Source of the DNA: Chromatium okenii
Lineage (GTDB): Bacteria > Pseudomonadota > Gammaproteobacteria > Chromatiales > Chromatiaceae
NCBI RefSeq assembly: GCF_016583745.1
Contig: NZ_NRRQ01000027.1
Coordinates: forward strand, 1 to 39,040
DNA length: 39,040 bases
Direction of reading: 5' to 3'
Below are positions 28,628-35,281 of the stretch, piece by piece. Each line of letters starts with the position of its first letter. Position 1 is the first letter of the stretch. Below the pieces are notes generated by a model. The model was not told the DNA's origin. It searched no databases and saw only the letters and a list, made by a program, of their open reading frames with translations. Both the position numbers and the translations under genes were made by a program.

Positions 28628-30547
28628 ATGGCACTCGTGAAAAAAACCAGCCTCGCTCCCTCATCAATTCCTGCCGCCGAGGGGCGCTCAAATGCCGCCA
28701 CCACCCGCGAAGCTGAGGCACAACGCAAACGCGCTCGCACTCTCGCCAAGCAGCAGCAAGCCGCCGAGCGGGTCGCCTCCGCCACCGCCCAGCTCGCCTC
28801 CGGCATCAATGAAGCTGCATCCGCCGCCGAAGAACTCAAACGTTCTGCCGATCAAATCGCCACCGGCGCTGAGGAAGCCTCCGGTGCTGCGCAGGAATCG
28901 TTGGCGGCGTTCAAACAGGTGAATGTCGCGTTAAATCGTCAGCTTGACAGCGCCAAACAAGCCCAAAGCAAGGTTGATGCGTCACAAACGCTGATTGTGC
29001 GCGTGAGCGGTGAAGTGGTCAGTTTGATTACCAACGTGGGGCTGGCAGCGCAGCGGCAGAGCGATTCCGTCAAGACGGTGGCGGAGCTGGAGCAGCAGGC
29101 CGCCAACATCGGCGACATCGTTAAAGCCGTCGCCCGCATCGCCGATCAAACCAATTTGCTGGCGCTCAACGCTGCGATTGAAGCCGCCCGCGCCGGCAAG
29201 CACGGCAAGGGCTTTGCCGTCGTCGCCGATGAAGTGCGCACCTTGGCGGAAACCTCGGAAAAGAGCGCCAAACAGATTCAAGATTTGGTCGGGCAGATTC
29301 AGTCGGAGGTCAAAATCATCTCCGATGGCATCAATGAATCTGCCACCAAGGTGCAGGCGGAAGTTGAAAACAGCCGCGTGATCAATGCGCAGTTAGAGCA
29401 AATCCGCGTAGATGCCGTTGATGTGACACGCGGTGTGCAGGAAATCGCCGCTGGCGCTCAACAATCCACTACCGCGGCGTTGCAAGCCTTGAAAGGCACT
29501 GAAGAAATCGCCGCTGCCGCTGAGGAACAATCGGCAGCATCAGAAGAATCCGCCAAAACCGTCGCCGAACAGACGCAGGCGCTCGCCGAATGTGAGCAGG
29601 CCGCGCAGAACCTGTCTGAATTGGCAGAAGAATTGAAAAATTCAACCGACATCGCCAAGAGCGCCGAAGAAGTCGCCTCCGCTGCGGAAGAGCTGTCTTC
29701 TGCCGTGCAGGAAATCAACCGTTCAGGCGGACAGATTACGATTGCTGTCGAGCAAATTCGGAAAAGTGCGCAGGTGCAGGCTTCCGCCACTGAGGAATCA
29801 GCCGCAGCGATCAATCAGATTGAAAAGGGTTTGGAAATCGCGCTGCAACGGGCGCGATTGGCGGGCGATAAAGTGCAGGCAATTCGGACGCTGCTTGACT
29901 CGAACCGCGCCAGCGTGGAGGCGCTGATTAGCGGTGTCACCGATTCGGTGGATTCTTCGCGCTCGAATTTGAAGCAGATCAAGGGTTTGGAGCTGGTATC
30001 GCGGCGGATTGATAAAATTGTGGATGCGATTACCACCGTGTCGATTCAAACCAATATGTTGGCGGTCAATGGGTCGATTGAAGCTGCCCGCGCTGGCGAA
30101 TTCGGCAAGGGTTTTGTCGTGGTCGCCACCGATATTCGCAATCTGGCGCACGATTCCGCAGAAAATGCGGATCGCATCAAGGATTTAGTGAAGGCAGTGC
30201 AGGATCAAATTGGCATCGTCGGGCGCGATTTGGAGGAAATCATTTCGTCTGCCAGCGCCGAGGCGGAAAAAGCCAAGGCGATCACCGCCGGGTTGATCAC
30301 GATTAGCGCGGATATTGGCGCAGTAGAGCAGGGCACGAGCGACATTCTCTCCGCTGCGGGCGAGATCGCAGCGTCGATCACGCAAATCAAAACCGGTGTT
30401 GAGCAGATTTCTGCTGCCGCGCAGGAGGCGGAAAAAGCGGCGGCTGAATCCGCAGCGGCGGCGAAACAACAGTCGCAAGGTGCGGAAGAATTGGCGGCTG
30501 CGATTGAGGAAATTGCTTCGCTTGCTGATGAATTGCAAAGCGCCTGA
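28628..30547 (+). CDS. Soluble double-tip methyl-accepting chemotaxis protein
   Basis: A 639-aa, Ala/Glu-rich, almost wholly helical protein without a membrane segment. It contains two complete MCP signalling hairpins. Tip 1 (171-208) reads [18 protein letters not shown] then [15 protein letters not shown]; tip 2 (471-508) reads [18 protein letters not shown] then [15 protein letters not shown]. The two are exactly 300 residues apart. Each tip is flanked by methylation-type helices rich in EE/SAAEEL (about 60-90, 290-320, 346-403 and 600-635). Tip 2 differs more from consensus, including VNGS for LNAA. There is no PAS, GAF or other known sensor domain and no C-terminal CheR-binding pentapeptide. 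First gene of the che operon. It could act as a rigid cytoplasmic array scaffold; the signal is unknown. Confidence 0.9.
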   Translation: MALVKKTSLAPSSIPAAEGRSNAATTREAEAQRKRARTLAKQQQAAERVASATAQLASGINEAASAAEELKRSADQIATGAEEASGAAQESLAAFKQVNVALNRQLDSAKQAQSKVDASQTLIVRVSGEVVSLITNVGLAAQRQSDSVKTVAELEQQAANIGDIVKAVARIADQTNLLALNAAIEAARAGKHGKGFAVVADEVRTLAETSEKSAKQIQDLVGQIQSEVKIISDGINESATKVQAEVENSRVINAQLEQIRVDAVDVTRGVQEIAAGAQQSTTAALQALKGTEEIAAAAEEQSAASEESAKTVAEQTQALAECEQAAQNLSELAEELKNSTDIAKSAEEVASAAEELSSAVQEINRSGGQITIAVEQIRKSAQVQASATEESAAAINQIEKGLEIALQRARLAGDKVQAIRTLLDSNRASVEALISGVTDSVDSSRSNLKQIKGLELVSRRIDKIVDAITTVSIQTNMLAVNGSIEAARAGEFGKGFVVVATDIRNLAHDSAENADRIKDLVKAVQDQIGIVGRDLEEIISSASAEAEKAKAITAGLITISADIGAVEQGTSDILSAAGEIAASITQIKTGVEQISAAAQEAEKAAAESAAAAKQQSQGAEELAAAIEEIASLADELQSA

Positions 30548-30579
30548 TTGCTGTCACTTTTGCGCGGGAGTGCATTGAC

Positions 30580-32145
30580 ATGACCACTGAACAGACCGAA
30601 GCGGCATCGCCGCTGCGGGCAGTGACTACGGATGAGGCAGCGCCAGAACGTGAGGCGGATATTCGCCAATTCGTGATTTTTGTCTGCGACAGCGAAGTGT
30701 TTGCGGTTGATATGACGCCGGTGCAGGAAATTATCCGCGTGCCGGAGGTGGTGCGGGTGCCGCTGGCACCGGCAACTTTGGAAGGCTTGGCGAATTTGCG
30801 CGGCAAGGTGTTGCCGATCATCAGTTTGCGCCGTCTGTTTGGCTTCACCGAGCGGGCGAATGATGATGCGACGCGGGCGCTGGTGATTGATCTGGGGCAG
30901 CCGCTGGGATTTGTGGTGGATCGCGTCAGCAGCGTGGTGGGCGTGGAGCCGGGGCGGATTGAAAGCGTCGATGCGTTGACGGTGACGGTGAAAACCGAGC
31001 TGCTGGCGGGAATGCTGAAGGATGTCGGCGGCTATCCGATGGTGATGGTGCTCGATTTTGAGCGGTTGATTGGCAGCGAATTTGCCGCCATCGCTGCCGT
31101 ATCACGCAGCGGGGCAGCGGCGACCAGCGGCATGGCGGATGCGGAAGAAGAAACCGTGACCGATGAGCTGCAATTGGTCAGTTTTGAGGTTGCCGCGCAG
31201 GAATACGCGATCCCGATTGAAAACGTGCAGGAAATCGTCCAATTCCCGGCACAGATCGTACACGTTCCCCGTTCTGAGGCGCATGTGTTGGGCGTGATGA
31301 CGCTGCGCAATCGGTTATTGCCGCTGGTGTCGCTGCGCTGTTTGTTTGAACTGCCCGCGCAGGCGGCGGATGAGCGCAGCCGCATCGTGGTGGTGCGGCT
31401 GGGTGAGGTGTCGGTGGGATTGGCGATGGATAGCGTCAACGAGGTGCTGCGGGTGCCCAAATCGGCGGTGGACGCGATGCCGAAATTGCTGGCGCAGCAC
31501 GGCGATTTGTCGGAAATCGCTGAGATTTGCCGCCTTGATGGTGGGCAACGGCTGGTGTCGATTATTTCGACGGACAACCTGTTCCGACATTCCGTGATTC
31601 AAGAGGCGCTAACCAGCGTGGCGGCGATGAGTGATGACGTGCGTAATGATGACGAATTGGAAAGCGAGGCGCTGACCGATGATGAAGAGCAGGTGGTGGT
31701 ATTCCGATTGGATAAAGAAGAATTCGGAGTGCCGATTGAAAGCGTACAGGAAATTGTGCGCATTCCCGATGAATTAACGCATATTCCCAAAGCACCGCCT
31801 TTTGTGGAAGGTGTCATCAATTTGCGTGGTTCGGTATTACCCGTGATTGACCAACGGCGGCGCTTGGGATTACCAACGGTGGCGCGTAATGACCGGCAGC
31901 GCATCATGGTTTTTTTATTGGATGGCGTGCGCACTGGCTTTATTGTTGATTCGGTGGCGGAAGTGCTCAAAATTCCAAAATCTGCGATTGAACCCTCGCC
32001 GCGCTTATCACTGGAACAGGCGCGTTTAATTGGGCGGGTGGCGAATTTAGAGCGCCAGCATCGTATGATTCAATTGATTGAACCGTCACATCTGATTGCT
32101 GAAGAACAGCGGGAAGAATTATTGGCGGCGTTGGGTAAACAGTGA
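30580..32145 (+). CDS. Triple-CheW scaffold protein
   Basis: A 521-aa protein made of three consecutive CheW domains, at about residues 28-165, 197-335 and 370-505. Each repeats the same landmarks: a strand pair with a VQEI motif (PVQEIIRVPE, NVQEIVQFPA, SVQEIVRIPD), then LRGKVLPIISLRRLF, LRNRLLPLVSLRCLF or LRGSVLPVIDQRRRL. Linkers between domains are acidic (GMADAEEETVTDE, DDVRNDDELESEALTDDEE). CheW couples receptors to CheA; three in one chain could bridge several receptor tips or build a different lattice from the standard ring. GGGAG lies nine bases before the ATG. It follows the receptor gene after 32 bases. Confidence 0.92.
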   Translation: MTTEQTEAASPLRAVTTDEAAPEREADIRQFVIFVCDSEVFAVDMTPVQEIIRVPEVVRVPLAPATLEGLANLRGKVLPIISLRRLFGFTERANDDATRALVIDLGQPLGFVVDRVSSVVGVEPGRIESVDALTVTVKTELLAGMLKDVGGYPMVMVLDFERLIGSEFAAIAAVSRSGAAATSGMADAEEETVTDELQLVSFEVAAQEYAIPIENVQEIVQFPAQIVHVPRSEAHVLGVMTLRNRLLPLVSLRCLFELPAQAADERSRIVVVRLGEVSVGLAMDSVNEVLRVPKSAVDAMPKLLAQHGDLSEIAEICRLDGGQRLVSIISTDNLFRHSVIQEALTSVAAMSDDVRNDDELESEALTDDEEQVVVFRLDKEEFGVPIESVQEIVRIPDELTHIPKAPPFVEGVINLRGSVLPVIDQRRRLGLPTVARNDRQRIMVFLLDGVRTGFIVDSVAEVLKIPKSAIEPSPRLSLEQARLIGRVANLERQHRMIQLIEPSHLIAEEQREELLAALGKQ

Positions 32146-32149
32146 GTCA

Positions 32150-32182
32150 GTAAGTTGGGTTGACGCTGTCAACCCAACCTAC
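32150..32182. repeat. Perfect palindrome between the triple-CheW and cheB genes
   Basis: GTTGGGTTGAC (32154-32164), GCT, GTCAACCCAAC (32168-32178): an 11-bp stem with a three-base loop, extendable outwards past one mismatch by GTA/TAC. It may be a dispersed palindromic element or a transcript-stabilising hairpin; only a weak T run follows, so I do not call it a terminator. Confidence 0.65.
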
Positions 32183-32215
32183 TTTTAAGACACTCCTAGT
32201 TGATTAAAAATAGCG

Positions 32216-33304
32216 ATGATTAAATTATTGATTGTTGATGATTCGGCATTGATGCGGCGGCAATTAACGACGCTGTTTCAAGCTGCGGGTGATTTTGAAA
32301 TTCGTATCGCCCGCAATGGACGCGAGGCGGTGGCGGAAAACCTCGCTTTTATGCCGGATGTGATTACGCTCGACATCAATATGCCGGAAATGGATGGCTT
32401 GACGGCGTTGTCGCTGTTGATGGCGGAACGTCCGGTGCCGGTGGTGATGGTGTCGTCGCTGACCGAACAAGGCGCACTGGCAACGTTGGAGGCGCTCAAT
32501 CTCGGCGCAGTGGATTACATCCCCAAACCGGGCGGCACCATTTCGCTGTCGATCGTTGCCATTGAAGCGGAAATCATCAGCAAGGTGCGGGCGGCAGCGC
32601 AGGCGCGGCTGAAAAGTTCGCGGGGTTTGGCGGCGCGAATTCGCGGCGATCAACCAACCAGACCGCGAGCTGCGCTGCCAGCGGAAGTGCCAGCCAGTCG
32701 CACGGTGATTCGGCGCAGCGGGGCGCGGCGCGATGGCGTGGTGTTGATTGGTGTGTCCACCGGCGGGCCGCGCACTTTGGAAGACATCTTGCCGCTGTTG
32801 CCAGCAGATTTGGCATGGCCAGTGCTAGTTGCCCAGCACATGCCGCCGAGCTTCACCCAGCCATTTGCCGAGCGCATGAATGCGCTGTGTGCGCTGCAAG
32901 TGTCCGAGCTGAATCGTCCGACGCCGCTGGAGCCGGGCAACATTTATATCGGTAAAGGTGGCGCGGATATGGTGCTGGTGCGGCGGACGAATAAACTCAC
33001 GGCGCTGGCGCGTCCAGAAAATGCTGAGTTTCTCTGGCATCCGTCGGTGGAATTGTTGGGACGCTCGGCGTTGGAACATTGCGATCCGGTGGACGTGATC
33101 GCGGTGATGTTGACGGGCATGGGATATGACGGCGCGGACGCTTTTACGGAATTGAAACGACGCGGAGCGCGGACAGTTGCCGAATCAGAAGAAACGGCGG
33201 TGGTGTTTGGGATGCCAGCGGAATTGATCGCTCGCGGCGGGGCGACGCTCACCTTGCCCGCCGACCGAATCGCCATGCAGATTCAAAATTGGGTCGAACG
33301 ATAA
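32216..33304 (+). CDS. cheB: CheB, chemotaxis methylesterase response regulator
   Basis: A 362-aa enzyme that removes methyl groups from (and deamidates) receptors when phosphorylated by CheA. The receiver domain (1-120) has DD at 8-9, phospho-acceptor D53 and K104. The methylesterase domain (about 172-362) has the catalytic triad S181 (GVSTGGP), H208 (AQHMPP) and D305 (MLTGMGYDGA). The ATG at 32216 has no Shine-Dalgarno; the sequence before it is AT-rich and follows a palindrome. It works with the cheR gene further on to set the methylation state of the double-tip receptor. Confidence 0.96.
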   Translation: MIKLLIVDDSALMRRQLTTLFQAAGDFEIRIARNGREAVAENLAFMPDVITLDINMPEMDGLTALSLLMAERPVPVVMVSSLTEQGALATLEALNLGAVDYIPKPGGTISLSIVAIEAEIISKVRAAAQARLKSSRGLAARIRGDQPTRPRAALPAEVPASRTVIRRSGARRDGVVLIGVSTGGPRTLEDILPLLPADLAWPVLVAQHMPPSFTQPFAERMNALCALQVSELNRPTPLEPGNIYIGKGGADMVLVRRTNKLTALARPENAEFLWHPSVELLGRSALEHCDPVDVIAVMLTGMGYDGADAFTELKRRGARTVAESEETAVVFGMPAELIARGGATLTLPADRIAMQIQNWVER

Positions 33305-33310
33305 AAAAGT

Positions 33311-33390
33311 TTTCAGTTGTCAGTAAAAAACAGCGTTTTACCGATAACTGAAAACCGCAAACCACCAACTGAAAACCGCCAACTAAAAAT
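33311..33390. repeat. GTTGTCAGT/AACTGAAAACCG repeat between cheB and the HEAT gene
   Basis: TTTTCAGTTGTCAGT is answered by ACCGATAACTGAAAAC, followed by two more AACTGAAAACCGC-like units. It fills most of the 102-base gap inside an otherwise compact operon and belongs to the same family as the repeats near mrdA and thiD. Confidence 0.6.
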
Positions 33391-33406
33391 CCGATGGATA
33401 AACGTC

Positions 33407-34030
33407 ATGGCACTGAAAAAAGCAGCGGCGCAAGCCACCACAACCGATGACGAACGGCAACGCGACCGCGATCTGGACGGTTTAGTGCTGGCGTTAGCGG
33501 ATGCCGATCCGCTGGCGCGGCGCTGGGCAGCACGGGATTTGGTGGCATATCCGACGGCGACGACGGCATTGATTGCGCAGTTAATGGTCGAGTCGGAGCC
33601 GAGCGTAATGGAGGTGATTTTGACCACCTTGACGCGCATCGGCGATGAGCAGGCGGTGATTGGGCTGGTGCAGTGTTTGCGCAGCGAGGACGCGATGCTG
33701 CGCAATGCGGCGATTGAAGCGATGAAATTGTTACCTGATGAGGTGGCACCGATGATGGGACGCTTGCTGGCGGACGCTGATCCTGATGTGCGCATTTTTG
33801 CGGTGAATGTGCTCGAATCGCTGCGCCATCCGCAGGTAGAAAACTGGTTGCTGCGGGTGATTACTGACGATGCGCATATTAACGTCTGCGCGACGGCAGT
33901 GGATTTATTAGGCGAAGTCGGTTCGGAAGTTGCGGTGCCAGCGTTGCGGGCGTTAAAACAGCGATTTACTGAAGAGCCGTATATTCAATTCGCTGCTGAT
34001 TTAGCCTTAAAGCGGATCGCTGCGGGTTGA
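33407..34030 (+). CDS. HEAT-repeat protein in the chemosensory operon
   Basis: A 207-aa alpha-solenoid protein. From about residue 25 it shows successive two-helix repeats with the PBS-lyase/HEAT pattern: DPLARRWAARDLVAY, EPSVMEVILTTLTRIGD, DAMLRNAAIEAMKLLPD, DPDVRIFAVNVLESL and HINVCATAVDLLGEVGSEVAVPALRAL. No catalytic residues are evident, so a protein-protein role is likely. The open frame extends to 33317 through the repeat element; the ATG at 33407 with GGATAA upstream is preferred. It stands between cheB and cheR, seven bases before cheR. It might bind CheR, CheB or the receptor; this is inferred from position only. Confidence 0.85.
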   Translation: MALKKAAAQATTTDDERQRDRDLDGLVLALADADPLARRWAARDLVAYPTATTALIAQLMVESEPSVMEVILTTLTRIGDEQAVIGLVQCLRSEDAMLRNAAIEAMKLLPDEVAPMMGRLLADADPDVRIFAVNVLESLRHPQVENWLLRVITDDAHINVCATAVDLLGEVGSEVAVPALRALKQRFTEEPYIQFAADLALKRIAAG

Positions 34031-34037
34031 GTGTTAT

Positions 34038-34883
34038 ATGATGGAACCAACCACAATCAGCGATGATGAATTCCAAAAATTCCGCGAGTTTTTTTATCGC
34101 AAAACCGGCATTTTATTTGAAGACAGCAAGCGTTATTTTGTCGATAAACGTTTGTTAGAACGCATGACGTTGACTGCCTGCGAGACGTTCCGCAGTTATT
34201 TCACCATGCTGCGGTTCCAAACTTCAGGCGAGGAATTGCAGGCATTGATTAACGCGATGACCGTGAATGAAACGTATTTTTTCCGTGAAGAATATCAGTT
34301 TCAATGTTTGGTCAATTCGATGTTAGAAGAAATCGTGGCGCAACGTACCACTAACGCGCCGATTCGGATTTGGTCAGTGCCGTCGTCATCGGGTGAAGAG
34401 CCATATAGCATCGCCATTTATTTGCTTGAATACTGGCCGCATCTCACGCGCTGGGATGTTGAAATCATTTCGTCGGACATCGACACCCAAATTCTTAATC
34501 AAGCGCGGCGTGGTCTTTATACGCCGCGAGCGGTTCAACATTTACCAGCCAGCCTGTTAAAAAAATACTTTCAGCGTGACGGTGAGTATTATCAAATTGG
34601 TACCGAGTTGCGCGATGCAGTGGAATTCACCCGCGTAAATGTCAGCGATGCAGCGGATATGCGTTTACATCGTCAGTTTGATGTGATTTTTTGCCGCAAT
34701 CTGCTGATTTATTTTGATGATTTATCGCGCAAACAAACCGCAGAATCTTTTTATGATGCACTCAATCCGGGTGGTTTTGTGTGTTTGGGGCATTCGGAAT
34801 CTATGAGCCGTATTTCATCGTTGTTTCGAGTACGCAAATTTCCAGAAGCCATCGTGTATCAAAAGCCGTGGGGGTCACGTTGA
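34038..34883 (+). CDS. cheR: CheR, chemotaxis receptor methyltransferase
   Basis: A 281-aa SAM-dependent enzyme that methylates receptor glutamates. The N-terminal helical domain (1-75) includes NAMTVNETYFFREEYQF. The Rossmann domain has the CheR loop in the variant form WSVPSSSGEEPYSIAI (the common form has AGCSTGEEPYS), SSDIDTQILNQARRGLY and FDVIFCRNLLIYFD. The loss of the usual AxC before SxGEEPYS is a small departure in the SAM-binding loop. An alternative ATG lies three bases downstream. Its last bases overlap the start of cheY. Confidence 0.95.
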   Translation: MMEPTTISDDEFQKFREFFYRKTGILFEDSKRYFVDKRLLERMTLTACETFRSYFTMLRFQTSGEELQALINAMTVNETYFFREEYQFQCLVNSMLEEIVAQRTTNAPIRIWSVPSSSGEEPYSIAIYLLEYWPHLTRWDVEIISSDIDTQILNQARRGLYTPRAVQHLPASLLKKYFQRDGEYYQIGTELRDAVEFTRVNVSDAADMRLHRQFDVIFCRNLLIYFDDLSRKQTAESFYDALNPGGFVCLGHSESMSRISSLFRVRKFPEAIVYQKPWGSR

Positions 34884-35281
34884 AACGCATCCTCGTCATT
34901 GACGACGCCGCCACTGTGCGGCTGTACCACCGGGGCATTTTGGAAGCAGCGGGCTTTGCCGTGAGCGAGGCGATCAACGGCTTGGAGGCGCTGGAACGGG
35001 TGGCGGAAGCGCCATTTGATCTGTATGTGGTGGACATCAACATGCCCAAACTTGACGGTTATGGCTTTTTGCGCGAGCTGCGCAGCAAGGACATTCCACA
35101 AGCGCCCGCGATCATGGTGTCTACCGAAGCGGCGGCGAACGATCAAAAGCTCGCGTATGTCAGCGGCGCAAATTTGTATCTCATCAAGCCGGTGCGACCG
35201 GAGCGGCTGCTGGCGCATGTGTTGACCTTGCTGGGGTTGAGCGTCGCGCCGCGTGATCCACATCAGGGGCGGCATCAATGA
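34880..35281 (+). CDS. cheY: CheY-like single-domain response regulator (first)
   Basis: A 133-aa receiver with no output domain. Acidic pair D8-D9, phospho-acceptor D52 (VVDINMPKLDG), Thr at 82 (MVSTEA) and K103 (LIKPVRP) are all present, so it should be phosphorylated by the CheA encoded next. The frame opens at 34781; I choose TTG at 34880, which overlaps the cheR stop (TTGA) and has GGGG about five bases upstream. GTG at 34868 is an alternative. The C-terminal tail after residue 120 (VAPRDPHQGRHQ) is extra. Confidence 0.88.
   Translation: MKRILVIDDAATVRLYHRGILEAAGFAVSEAINGLEALERVAEAPFDLYVVDINMPKLDGYGFLRELRSKDIPQAPAIMVSTEAAANDQKLAYVSGANLYLIKPVRPERLLAHVLTLLGLSVAPRDPHQGRHQ

Noticed and set aside
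33317..33406. Longer N-terminus for the HEAT protein
   Set aside because: The extension is translated from the repeat element (KPPTENRQ-type residues), and the ATG at 33407 has a better context.
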